DNA of 49,166 bases from Hylemonella sp. UBA6679 (GTDB lineage: Bacteria > Pseudomonadota > Gammaproteobacteria > Burkholderiales > Burkholderiaceae_C): positions 1 to 49,166 of the forward strand of contig DKJZ01000017.1 in assembly GCA_002454975.1 (NCBI GenBank), read 5' to 3'. The notes beneath the pieces are model-generated. The model was not told where the DNA came from. It saw only the letters and a program-made list of their open reading frames with translations, and searched no databases. This document shows, in pieces, positions 15,965 to 24,230 of the stretch (its first letter is position 1; the number at the start of each line of letters is the position of its first letter). The translations under genes and the position numbers were made by a program.

Positions 15965-17053
15965 TCAATCCTTGGCGCCCAAGGCCAAGGCAGCTTGACG
16001 CGAGGCCTGCAGCGCTTGGGCATCAGCGGGCACGAGCTCCCAGCCACCCATGTGCTTGACGGCGATGTCGCCCAGCGCTTGAACCCAATCGGGGTCGTCA
16101 TTGAGGCAAGGTAGGTAGTGAAACACCTCGCCGCCATGCTCGAGAAAAGCCTCTTTGGCTTCTTGGGCAATTTCTTCCAGGGTTTCCAGGCAATCGCTGG
16201 TAAAGCCGGGGCACACCACGTCCACGCGCTTGACGCCATCTTTGGCCATCTCAATCAAGCTGGGCTCGGTGTAGGGCTCAAGCCACTTGGCCTTGCCAAA
16301 GCGCGACTGAAAAGTCGCCTTGTACTGGTGTTTCTCCAGGCCCAAGGCCTGGGCCAGCAAGCGTGCGGTTTTGAGGCATTCGCAGTGGTAGGGGTCGCCC
16401 AGCTGCAAGGTGCGCTCGGGCACGCCGTGAAAACTCATCACCAATTTCTCGGGCTGGCCATGCTCGGCCCAATGCGCGCGGATGGTCTTGGCCAGCGCAG
16501 CGATGTAGCCCGGGTGGTCGTGGTACTTGTTGACAAAGCGCAGCTCTGGGATCAAGCGCACCTTGCGCGCCCAGGTGTAGAAGGCATCAAACAAGCTGGC
16601 TGTGGTGGTGGCCGAGTACTGGGGGTAGGCCGGCAGCACCAGCACACGGGTCACACCTTCGGCCTTGAGCTCGTCCATCTGGCTGGGGATGGATTGCGAG
16701 CCGTAGCGCATGGCGTAGCGCACAGTCACATGGTGGCCTTGGGCCTGCAGGTAGGTTTGCAAGGCCTGGGCTTGGCGCTCGGTCCAAACCTTCAGGGGCG
16801 AGCCTTCGGGCAGCCAAATGCTGGCGTATTTGGCGGCTGATTTGGCCGGGCGGACCCGCAAAATGATGCCGTGCAGAATCAGCCACCAGATGGGTTTGGG
16901 AATCTCCACCACGCGGTGGTCGCCCAAAAACTCAGCCAGGTAGGTGCGCAGCGCCGAGGCTGTGGGGGCGTCGGGCGTGCCTAGGTTGCACAAGATCACC
17001 GCTGTTTTGGGCGCTTGACCGTGTGAAAACGAGGGTTCGGAATTAAAAGCCAT
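15965..17053 (-). CDS. hemH: Ferrochelatase
   Basis: 362 residues. Ferrochelatase inserts Fe2+ into protoporphyrin IX, the last step of protohaem synthesis. Family landmarks: LCNLGTPDAPTASALRTYLA near the N-terminus, PLKVWTERQA, PAYPQYSATTTASLFDAF, the signature KLVMSFH209GVPERTLQLGD with the catalytic His, and VVCPGFTSDCLETLEEIAQE. The length is that of proteobacterial HemH. The ATG at 17053 abuts the divergent HAD gene, so the two promoters must overlap. Haem supply suits the cytochrome and NosR-like genes in the window, but there is no operon link. Confidence 0.95.
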   Translation of the reverse strand: MAFNSEPSFSHGQAPKTAVILCNLGTPDAPTASALRTYLAEFLGDHRVVEIPKPIWWLILHGIILRVRPAKSAAKYASIWLPEGSPLKVWTERQAQALQTYLQAQGHHVTVRYAMRYGSQSIPSQMDELKAEGVTRVLVLPAYPQYSATTTASLFDAFYTWARKVRLIPELRFVNKYHDHPGYIAALAKTIRAHWAEHGQPEKLVMSFHGVPERTLQLGDPYHCECLKTARLLAQALGLEKHQYKATFQSRFGKAKWLEPYTEPSLIEMAKDGVKRVDVVCPGFTSDCLETLEEIAQEAKEAFLEHGGEVFHYLPCLNDDPDWVQALGDIAVKHMGGWELVPADAQALQASRQAALALGAKD

Positions 17054-17072
17054 GCGCTATTCTCTCGCACCT

Positions 17073-17771
17073 ATGCTGGACATTCGAAACATCAAGGCCA
17101 TTACCCTGGATTTGGACGACACTTTGTGGCCCGTGGCCCCAGTGATCCACCGGGCCGAGGCCGCCATGAGCGCGTGGTTAACACCGCGTGCACCCCTCAC
17201 CGCCCAGGTGTTTGCCGACCCCGCGCAGCGCCTGGCCTTGCGCCAAGCCGTGCAGGCGGCCCGCCCCGACATTGGGCATGACCTGGGCACCCTCAGGCGC
17301 GAAGTCATCCGACTTGGGCTGGGTCGTGCCGGCGAAGACACCGCTTTGGTGGAAGGCGCCTACCAGGTGTTTATCAGCGAGCGCATGCGGGTTGACCTGT
17401 ACGAGGACAGCCTGGCGGCTTTGACTTGGCTCAGCGCACGTTACCCGGTGGTGGCGGTCTCGAACGGTAATGCCGATGTGCACCAGGTGGGCATTGGGCG
17501 TTTTTTCAAGGCGGGTTTGAGTGCGCAAGATTTCGGCTCAGGCAAGCCTGACGTCGACATTTTTCATGCGGGTGCGCAAGCTGCAGGGGTGGCGCCCCAC
17601 GAGGTCTTGCATGTGGGCGATGACGCAGCCCTGGATGTGCTGGGTGCCTTGGACGCCGGCATGCAAACCGCCTGGGTCAACCGCCACGACAAAGACTGGA
17701 CGTACCCCCCCCAGCCGCATGTGACGGTGCGCGACATGGCGCATTTGTGCCAAGTGCTAGACAATCAATAG
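17073..17771 (+). CDS. HAD-superfamily hydrolase
   Basis: 232 residues from the ATG at 17073 (MLDIRNIKAITLDLDDTLWP). Motif I is D13LD15DT with Asp13 the expected nucleophile; motif II is VVAVSNGNADV; motif IV is HVGDDAALDVLGALDAG followed by MQTAWVNR. The helical cap between motifs I and II is typical of YjjG/GS1-like phosphatases with small phosphorylated substrates; the substrate is unknown. An in-frame ATG at 17052 overlaps the hemH start on the other strand. The later ATG places motif I where the family has it. Confidence 0.87.
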   Translation: MLDIRNIKAITLDLDDTLWPVAPVIHRAEAAMSAWLTPRAPLTAQVFADPAQRLALRQAVQAARPDIGHDLGTLRREVIRLGLGRAGEDTALVEGAYQVFISERMRVDLYEDSLAALTWLSARYPVVAVSNGNADVHQVGIGRFFKAGLSAQDFGSGKPDVDIFHAGAQAAGVAPHEVLHVGDDAALDVLGALDAGMQTAWVNRHDKDWTYPPQPHVTVRDMAHLCQVLDNQ

Positions 17772-17854
17772 CAACTGAGCAAGAAAAGACGTGGCTTGAG
17801 ACCAGATTTGGCTCTGAATCTTGCCGGCCTTGGGCTGCTTAACCAACACGTGGT

Positions 17855-20284
17855 TCAGCGCGGACTCAGCACCAGCGTGCTGCGTGTGTTGCGCGCCACA
17901 TCGGCACCGAGCCACTGCGGCATGCTCGCGCCGGCCATGTAGGCCTGGGCCTGGTCGGCGTAGTGCGCATCGCCCCACACACCGCTTTGCCCCACCGGGT
18001 TGATGCCCCGGGCCAGACCGGGGTTGGCCAGGTCCACCACGCGGCGGGTGGAGGGGCCGTAGGTCACGGCCCAGGGCGCTGGTCCGATCACGTGCGACAG
18101 GTTGTTGGGTGTTTCATGCCCGCCTGGTGCGGCAAAGGGCCCCATGTTGAACACCTTGTCCAGCGGCTTTTGCTGGCCCAGCGGGTGTTTGTGCGTCAGG
18201 GTGTGGGCGCGGCCCCAGGTCCAGGTGGACATGTTGCTGCCCAGCTCGCTCTTGAGGTGGGCCAGGGTGTTGCGCCAAGCCAGGGCCACGGTGTCTTGAC
18301 GGCTTTCCTTGGCTGGGGTGCTGCGCTGGTCCCACCACGGTGAATCTGCGTCTTGGCTCAGGCGGGGCAGGGCGTGGTCCACCGCGCGGGTGCGCAGCAG
18401 GTTGGCAAAGGCATCGCTGCCGAGTTCATCGGCCATGGCGGCGTGCAGCAGTTCGTAAACCAGTTGGTTGAACACCGTGGCAGCCACGCTGTCGGTGCTG
18501 TGGTCGCCGTTCCAGTTGGCGAGCAGCTTGAGGGCGGCGCGCCCCTCGTCGGTGTTGGCAGCCACTTGCAAGTCTCCAATGATGGGTTGGAGCACGCGCG
18601 CCGGGTAGTCAAAGCGGTTGTCGAGTTGCAGGGCCTGGCTGCGCTCGGTGTTCCAGGCCACACCCTCGGGCTTGAGCAGGTCGTTGAGGCGCCTGCCGCG
18701 GTCAGGCAGGTTGAAGTAACCGGCCACGGCTTGCGCTGACAGAGGTTGGTGGTTGGCTGAGACGATGTAGCCGCGCGCGGGGTTTTCTTCTTGCGGGTTG
18801 CTGGCAAAGGGCTCAAAGCCGGGTTTGTCGGCCTCGTCGGTGGCGCCATTGAGCATCATCGCCGGGTTCACATGGGCTGGGCGCTGCGGGATCAGGGCTG
18901 CAGCCCACCAAGCGATGTCGCCAGCCGCGTTGGCCCACACCACATTGAGGCCCGGTGCGTGAATTTTGCTCGCTGCGGTACGGGCCTTGGCCAGGGTGTC
19001 GGCCCGGTTGAGTTCGTAAAAGGCTTCAAGCACCGGGTTGTCGGTTTCTAAAAACGCCCACCACATGGCCACAGGGGTGGTGCCCAGGCTCTGGGCAAAG
19101 GCCGGGTTGATCAGCGGGCCGTGTGGGCTGCGTTGCAGCACCAGGGTGTGGGGCGCTTCGCCTTTGACCGCGATGGTCTGGGTGCTTTCTTCCAGCGCCA
19201 CCCAGGTGCCTTTGAACCACACCTCTTTGGGGTTGGCCGGGTTCACTTTTTCAATGATCAAGTCCAGGTCGTCGTTTTGGAACATGGTGAGCGACCAGGC
19301 AAAGTCCTTGTTGTGGCCCAACAAGGCCAGCGGGTTGAGCGACTGAAAGTAGCCATACAGCTCAAACCCCGGGCTTTGCAGATGCGCCTCATACCAGACG
19401 GCCGGCAGGCTAAAGCCGATGTGCGGGTCGCCCGCCAGCAGCGGTTTGCCTGAGGCCGTGCGCTTGCCCGAAATCGCCCAGGCGTTGCTGCCTTCGAGCA
19501 GGGGCACACCGCCCAGCGCCAGGGCGTCGTGGCTCACGCGGGCCAGGTGCTGCAGGCCGTGCCAGTCGGCTGCGGCCAAGCCACTGCTGGCGCGTGCAGC
19601 AGCGTTGGCTTGTGGCACGGGTGTGGCGCTGCTGGGCTCAAGCACGCCGTGTTCATGCCAGTCCAGGTCAAACACCTTGAGGTAGGCGGCGCCCAGCTGG
19701 TCGCGCACCTGGCTGAGCACGGGTTCGGTGCGAAAGGCCGCAGCAAAACTGTAGGCCAGGTAGCCACTCACGGCCAAGGTGTCTTCGGGGGTGAAGGGGC
19801 GGGGTGCGATGCCCAAAATGTCAAACTCCAGCGGCTTGGGGCCACGCGCTTGAAACTGGTTCACGCCGTCCAGGTAGGCCTGCAGCGCTTGCAAGGCTGG
19901 GCTTTGCGGGGGCAGGCTTTGCACGGTTTTGCGCGCATGCTCCCGCAGCCCCAAGGTGCGAAACAGTTTGTCGGTGTCGAGCAACTTCGGGCCAAGGATC
20001 TCTGCCAGCTCGCCATTGGCCAAGCGGCGCACCAGCTCCATTTGAAACAAACGGTCTTGCGCGTGGACGTAGCCCAGGGCGCGGTAGAGGTCGGTCTCGT
20101 TGGTGGCCTGAATGTGGGGCACACCTCGCTCATCAAAGGCCACACTCACCGGCCCTTGCAGGTGGCTAAGCGTCAAGGTGCCACTGCGCTGGGGAAGTTT
20201 GCTGCGCACATGCCAGGTCAGTCCGGCAGCGGCCAAGGCCAAGAGGGCCAGCAGCACAGCCAAGACACGCAAAGTCAGTTTCAT
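17855..20284 (-). CDS. Penicillin acylase family (peptidase S45) N-terminal nucleophile hydrolase
   Basis: 809 residues. A signal-anchor or signal peptide (residues about 1-22) is followed by the alpha-chain region (VSVAFDERGVPHIQATNETD, GYVHAQDRLFQMELVRRLAN). The autoprocessing site LLEG265-S266NAWAISGK then starts the beta chain with Ser266 as nucleophile, followed by LLAGDPHIGFSLPAVWYEAH. These enzymes self-cleave and hydrolyse amides such as acyl-homoserine lactones (PvdQ, QuiP), siderophore precursors or penicillins. The substrate here is unknown. It starts 24 bases after hpnE on the same strand and is likely the last gene of the hpnCDE operon. Confidence 0.9.
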   Translation of the reverse strand: MKLTLRVLAVLLALLALAAAGLTWHVRSKLPQRSGTLTLSHLQGPVSVAFDERGVPHIQATNETDLYRALGYVHAQDRLFQMELVRRLANGELAEILGPKLLDTDKLFRTLGLREHARKTVQSLPPQSPALQALQAYLDGVNQFQARGPKPLEFDILGIAPRPFTPEDTLAVSGYLAYSFAAAFRTEPVLSQVRDQLGAAYLKVFDLDWHEHGVLEPSSATPVPQANAAARASSGLAAADWHGLQHLARVSHDALALGGVPLLEGSNAWAISGKRTASGKPLLAGDPHIGFSLPAVWYEAHLQSPGFELYGYFQSLNPLALLGHNKDFAWSLTMFQNDDLDLIIEKVNPANPKEVWFKGTWVALEESTQTIAVKGEAPHTLVLQRSPHGPLINPAFAQSLGTTPVAMWWAFLETDNPVLEAFYELNRADTLAKARTAASKIHAPGLNVVWANAAGDIAWWAAALIPQRPAHVNPAMMLNGATDEADKPGFEPFASNPQEENPARGYIVSANHQPLSAQAVAGYFNLPDRGRRLNDLLKPEGVAWNTERSQALQLDNRFDYPARVLQPIIGDLQVAANTDEGRAALKLLANWNGDHSTDSVAATVFNQLVYELLHAAMADELGSDAFANLLRTRAVDHALPRLSQDADSPWWDQRSTPAKESRQDTVALAWRNTLAHLKSELGSNMSTWTWGRAHTLTHKHPLGQQKPLDKVFNMGPFAAPGGHETPNNLSHVIGPAPWAVTYGPSTRRVVDLANPGLARGINPVGQSGVWGDAHYADQAQAYMAGASMPQWLGADVARNTRSTLVLSPR

Positions 20285-20308
20285 GGGTTCACCTCGAAAA
20301 ACGTGTGC

Positions 20309-21730
20309 TTATCCCAGCAGCGCCGCTGCGCGCAAGCCGCTGCGTACCGAGCCTTCCAGGGTGGCCGGGTAGGGGCCTTGAGTGTAGTCCCCACAAGCCA
20401 GCAGGCCAGGGGCAATCTGCGCGCTGGGGCGTTGCAGCGCGGGGGTGCAGGCAAAGGTGGCGCGTTTTTCCACCACGGTGATGACCGGCGTGAGTTGCAA
20501 GCCAAGTTGGGCCTGCGCTTGCGCCAGCACTTGGTCTTGCAGGGTGCGCCGGTCACCTTGGCTGGCGCTCACCACAAAGGCCAGCAGGCCAGCTTGGTTG
20601 GGTTGGAGCCAACCGCGGTCAAACACAAATTGCGCGGGAAAGGCTGCGCTGCTGTGCAGCGCCACCATGGGCTGGTGCAGCCGCGCCCCTGGGCTGTGGG
20701 CGTACACCGTGGCAATGGCGGTGTGGTGCAGCGCGCGGGTGGTGTTGAGCCAAGCTTGGAGGCTAATTGCTACGGATTCAGGAGCGTTTTGATCAGCACC
20801 AGCAAGGGCTGAGGCCGCATCAGACGCTGAAGTTGCCAAAATCACGGCCTCAAACACCTCGCCTTGTGGCGCAGCTGCGCTGCTCACCAGCCAGCCTTGC
20901 GCATGGTGCTGCACGGTGGCGCGTTGGCCCATGTGCAGCTCCGCGCCGGCTTCTTTCAAGGCACGCAAAGCTGGCTGGGGCAAGAGCGCGCCCAGATCGG
21001 TGCGTGGCAGCAGCAGGTGGCCAGGGCTGAAGTCGCTGCTGGGCTCGTTGGCGGCGCCCTGCTTGGATGGCGCAGGTGCTGCGCCGGTCAAGGCGTCTTG
21101 CAGCACCCGCAAAAACACCTGTGCGCAGGCTTGCGAGGCTTCGGTGTTGAGGGCCGAGACACACAGCGGCTCGATGAATTCGCGCATGGCCCGCTGCGGC
21201 AGGCCTTGGCAAATCTGCGCCACGGTGGTGCCGTGCGCGCAGGAGAAGCCCGCCTGCTGCCAGCGCAGCGCGCGGCGCAGCAGCGCCCATTTGTCTGCCC
21301 ACGACCAGGGCAGGCGGCACAGGCCCCACGCAATTTCAAGCTGGGCGGCGCCTTGCATGCCCAGCCAGCGGCGGGTGCGCCCACTGAGGTCGGGGCAGCG
21401 CAGGCCGGTGCCATCGGGGTAGAGCAGGGTGAGGGGCAAACGCAGCAAGGCTTGGTGGGGGTCGATGCCCAGCGTTTGCATGAGTGCCAGGGTGTGGCTG
21501 TAAGCGCCAATGAGGATGTGCTGCCCGTTGTCGAGCAGCCAAGGTGCCTGTAGCTGAGCGTTCAGCGAATCGGCTTGTGGTACTGGCACCGACACTGGCA
21601 CCGATAAAGCCCGTGCCCGCCCCCCGGGTGTGCGCGCTGCTTCAAAGAGGGTGACGTGGTGGCCGTCTTGGCAGGCTTGCAGCGCTGCGCTGACACCGGC
21701 CCAGCCCGCCCCAATGACGGCAACTTTCAC
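20309..21730 (-). CDS. hpnE: HpnE, hydroxysqualene dehydroxylase
   Basis: 473 residues from a GTG at 21730. The dinucleotide-binding fold opens with MKVAVIGAGWAGVSAALQAC and FEAARTPGGRAR. The C-terminus has CGDYTQGPYPATLEGSVRSG, the FAD-contact motif of the amine-oxidase/carotenoid-desaturase-like family. HpnE reduces hydroxysqualene to squalene. The GTG is chosen because it overlaps the hpnD stop (GTGA); an in-frame start 36 bases upstream would add MVGLEDAGPGPA, which does not look like the family start. A short VPVSVPVP repeat near residue 45 is a local oddity in an otherwise normal protein. Confidence 0.9.
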   Translation of the reverse strand: MKVAVIGAGWAGVSAALQACQDGHHVTLFEAARTPGGRARALSVPVSVPVPQADSLNAQLQAPWLLDNGQHILIGAYSHTLALMQTLGIDPHQALLRLPLTLLYPDGTGLRCPDLSGRTRRWLGMQGAAQLEIAWGLCRLPWSWADKWALLRRALRWQQAGFSCAHGTTVAQICQGLPQRAMREFIEPLCVSALNTEASQACAQVFLRVLQDALTGAAPAPSKQGAANEPSSDFSPGHLLLPRTDLGALLPQPALRALKEAGAELHMGQRATVQHHAQGWLVSSAAAPQGEVFEAVILATSASDAASALAGADQNAPESVAISLQAWLNTTRALHHTAIATVYAHSPGARLHQPMVALHSSAAFPAQFVFDRGWLQPNQAGLLAFVVSASQGDRRTLQDQVLAQAQAQLGLQLTPVITVVEKRATFACTPALQRPSAQIAPGLLACGDYTQGPYPATLEGSVRSGLRAAALLG

Positions 21731-22566
21731 AGCCGGCCCAGGGCCTGCATCTTCCAGGCCAACCAAAGTTTGCGCAGGGGCGTGAGGCTCACGCGCTGGT
21801 GCAGCACCTGGAAGTTGTCGCGTTCGATTTCTCGCAGCAGCGTGCGGTAGATGCTGGCCATCATCAGGCCAGGTTTTTGGGCGCGCCGGTCTACCGCGGG
21901 CAGCAGGGCAAAGGCTTCGTCGTACAGCGCGTGGGCGCGTTGCGCTTGAAAGCGCATGAGTTCGGTAAAGCGCGGTGAGTATTCGCGCTTGATCAGCTCG
22001 TGGGCCTTCACATCAAACCGCTGCAGCTCGTCGATGGGCAGGTAAATGCGACCGCGCAGCGCGTCTTCGCCCACGTCGCGGATGATGTTGGTGAGCTGAA
22101 AAGCCAGCCCAAGTTTGTGCGCGTAGGCGGTGGTTTGTGCCTCGGTTTGGCCAAAAATATTGGCCGCCACCTCGCCCACAACGCCCGCGACCAAGTGGCA
22201 GTAGCGTTGCAGGCCGGCAAAATCCAGGTAACGGGTTTGACCCAGGTCCATTTGGCAGCCTTCGATCACGGCTTGCAGGTGGTGCTCTTGGATGTGATGC
22301 TCGGCCGCCAAAGGCATCAGGGCCAGCATGACGGGGTGGCTTGGGTTGCCGCCAAAGGCTTTGTGCACCTCGGTTTGCCACCAGGCCAGTTTGGTTTGGG
22401 CCACGCCCATGTCGCTGGTTTCATCGACCACGTCGTCCACCTCGCGGCAAAACGCGTAAAACGCGGTGATGGCCGCGCGCCGCTGCGGGGGTAAAAACAA
22501 AAAGGCGTAATAAAAGCTGCTGCCTGAGGACGCGGCCTTGTCTTGTACGTACGCTTGGGGTGTCAT
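21727..22566 (-). CDS. hpnD: HpnD, presqualene diphosphate synthase
   Basis: 279 residues of the trans-isoprenyl diphosphate synthase (head-to-head) fold. The two aspartate-rich motifs are present: FYAFCREVDDVVDE (about 36-49) and FQLTNIIRDVGEDALRGRIY (about 155-174), which bind the Mg2+-diphosphates. HpnD joins two farnesyl diphosphates into presqualene diphosphate. The N-terminus MTPQAYVQDKAASSGSSFYY is typical. It starts 27 bases after hpnC and overlaps hpnE by four bases. Confidence 0.92.
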   Translation of the reverse strand: MTPQAYVQDKAASSGSSFYYAFLFLPPQRRAAITAFYAFCREVDDVVDETSDMGVAQTKLAWWQTEVHKAFGGNPSHPVMLALMPLAAEHHIQEHHLQAVIEGCQMDLGQTRYLDFAGLQRYCHLVAGVVGEVAANIFGQTEAQTTAYAHKLGLAFQLTNIIRDVGEDALRGRIYLPIDELQRFDVKAHELIKREYSPRFTELMRFQAQRAHALYDEAFALLPAVDRRAQKPGLMMASIYRTLLREIERDNFQVLHQRVSLTPLRKLWLAWKMQALGRL

Positions 22567-22593
22567 GCGCCGGATTCTCCCACGAGCCAGGGG

Positions 22594-23502
22594 CTACATC
22601 AGGGCGGCGCGCAGCAACATCAGGGGCGCGTCCCACGCGCGGATGCGTGGCCGCTGTGTGAGGTTGTGGCCCTGCAGCGCCTCGATTTTGTCCAGAATCC
22701 TCAAACCCCCTTGCACCACCAGCCGCAGTTCCCAGCCTGCGCGCCCTGGGATGCGCTTTACCAAGGGCGCACCGCGCAGCATGCGCGCGCGCGCCTCCTT
22801 GGCCTGGGCCTGCAGGAGTTGTTGAACCGCTGGGGTCAGCCTCAAGCTTTGGATGTCTTGCCGCAGGGCGCCATGCGCGGCGCAGGCCTGGTCGCTGAGG
22901 TAGTGCCGCCCGCGCGGGATGTCCACGCTCAGGTCTTGCCAGAAGTTGATGAGTTGCAAGGCGGTGCAAATGTCGTCGCTCCTGTGCAGCGAGGCCTGGT
23001 CTGCCACCCCGTAAAGGTGCAGCAGCAAACGGCCCACGGGGTTGGCCGATCGGCGGCAGTAGTCCAGCAACTCGTCTTGGGTGGCATAGCCCTGGGCGGC
23101 TGCGGTTTTGCGCACGTCTTGGGCAAACGCATCCAGCAAATCCAGCAGCAGCGACAAGGGCAGGGCGTGGGTCTTGATCACCCCGCGCAAAGGCGCAAAC
23201 ACCGCTTCCCAGCGCGCCGAGGGCACGCCAGATTGGAGGTCATGGGCGTAGGCGGCCAAGTCGGCTAAGCGTTGCTCGGGGCTGGCATCGCCTTCGTCGG
23301 CCAAGTCGTCGGCGGTGCGGGCAAAGTGGTAGAGCGCAGCAATGGGCGCGCGCAAGGCCGGGGGGCACAATAAGGACGCGACTGGAAAGTTCTCGTAATG
23401 CGTCACGGGCGGTGCGTCTTGCTGAAATTCTGGCTGCCCGAGTGGCTGTGTGTCTGGCTGTGTGGGGGACCGTGTTGCGGGCGGTTTGCTCATGCCCCGC
23501 AT
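22594..23502 (-). CDS. hpnC: HpnC, hydroxysqualene synthase
   Basis: 302 residues from the ATG at 23502; an ATG at 23493 (MSKPPATRS) is equally plausible. Like HpnD it is a squalene-synthase-fold enzyme. It carries HYENFPVASLLCPPALRAPI at the start, the first Asp motif in LYHFARTADDLADEGD, and the second in LQLINFWQDLSVDIPRGRHY. HpnC converts presqualene diphosphate to hydroxysqualene. It is the first gene of hpnCDE. Squalene-hopene cyclase is not in this window, so squalene could go to hopanoids made elsewhere or be an end product. Confidence 0.9.
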   Translation of the reverse strand: MRGMSKPPATRSPTQPDTQPLGQPEFQQDAPPVTHYENFPVASLLCPPALRAPIAALYHFARTADDLADEGDASPEQRLADLAAYAHDLQSGVPSARWEAVFAPLRGVIKTHALPLSLLLDLLDAFAQDVRKTAAAQGYATQDELLDYCRRSANPVGRLLLHLYGVADQASLHRSDDICTALQLINFWQDLSVDIPRGRHYLSDQACAAHGALRQDIQSLRLTPAVQQLLQAQAKEARARMLRGAPLVKRIPGRAGWELRLVVQGGLRILDKIEALQGHNLTQRPRIRAWDAPLMLLRAALM

Positions 23503-23592
23503 TGTGCTCGATGGCTTGGCCCGACCCGCGCTGTGCCGGGGTTATGCCGCCAGCGCAGGGTGCAACGTGGTCTTTTGCCGCAAAATCTCAGC

Positions 23593-23871
23593 ATGTCCGA
23601 ACCTTCACCTCCCGGCGAACTCAGCCCGGCCGATCTCTCCCGCATCATCGAGATGGCGTGGGAAGACCGCACGCCGTTTGAAGCCATTGCCCACCAGTTT
23701 GGCTTGAACGAGTCGGCGGTGGTCATGCTCATGCGCCGACTGATGACAGCCAGCTCGTTTCGGATGTGGCGCGAACGCATGCGCGGCCGTGTGACCAAGC
23801 ACGCGGCCAAACGGCCCAGCGGCATGCGCCCAGGCGAGCGCCACCAAGCCAACCACCGCACCTTGCGCTGA
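23593..23871 (+). CDS. TIGR03643/DUF2805 family small protein
   Basis: 92 residues from the ATG at 23593; the frame is open further upstream but without family sequence. The core LSRIIEMAWEDRTPFEAIAH, then QFGLNESAVVMLMRRLM and SSFRMWRERMRGRVTKH, is the TIGR03643 (DUF2805) signature. It resembles an HTH, with a basic C-terminus (KHAAKRPSGMRPGERHQANH). The function is not established. It is divergent from hpnC and followed 41 bases later by a Cys-rich small gene on the same strand. Confidence 0.88.
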   Translation: MSEPSPPGELSPADLSRIIEMAWEDRTPFEAIAHQFGLNESAVVMLMRRLMTASSFRMWRERMRGRVTKHAAKRPSGMRPGERHQANHRTLR

Positions 23872-23912
23872 GCGCACCCTCCACCCTACACCCTCAACCC
23901 ACAAGGCACACC

Positions 23913-24104
23913 ATGGACGACGAACGCTGCTGCGGCACAGGCACTTGCATCATCAACGCCGAAGGGCTGTGCTGGTGCGGTCAGCGCTGGGATGGCGAAA
24001 AAATGTGCTTCATGCCAGACCCCGCGCCCGCGACAAGCCCTGCCGCGGCTCCAAGCACCCCGAGCGCAGCATCGCACGCCCCGCAGGCTAAGGCTGACGA
24101 TTAA
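23913..24104 (+). CDS. Small cysteine-rich protein
   Basis: 63 residues from the ATG at 23913. The N-terminal half (residues 1-35) holds six Cys: a CCGTGTC cluster, then CWCGQRW and MCF. The C-terminal half is an Ala/Pro/Ser linker ending AKADD. There is no signal peptide. The Cys pattern could bind a metal or form disulfides, but I do not recognise a family. The conserved-looking N-terminus, codon use and clean spacing after the TIGR03643 gene support it as real. Confidence 0.7.
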   Translation: MDDERCCGTGTCIINAEGLCWCGQRWDGEKMCFMPDPAPATSPAAAPSTPSAASHAPQAKADD

Positions 24105-24181
24105 GCCTCGCGCTCACCCTTGCAGCCTGAGGGGGCAAGCCCAGGCGGTTTGACAGGGCGGGGGTTTATGGTTTTTAATAA

Positions 24182-24214
24182 CCAGCCGGTCATTAGTGCT
24201 GGCTTCTCTTTTTC
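24182..24214 (+). terminator. Possible terminator before the efflux operon
   Basis: CCAGC (24182-24186) and GCTGG (24198-24202) flank an 11-base loop and are followed by a pyrimidine run containing five T. The stem is short, so termination may be partial. It separates the small Cys-rich gene from the RND adaptor gene. Confidence 0.4.
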
Positions 24215-24230
24215 TCCTCAGGATTTCCCC

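Noticed and set aside
19529..20812. 427-codon plus-strand frame antisense to the acylase and hpnE genes
   Set aside because: It crosses two well-identified minus-strand genes and has the low-complexity Gly/Gln/Ala/Val composition of an antisense frame.
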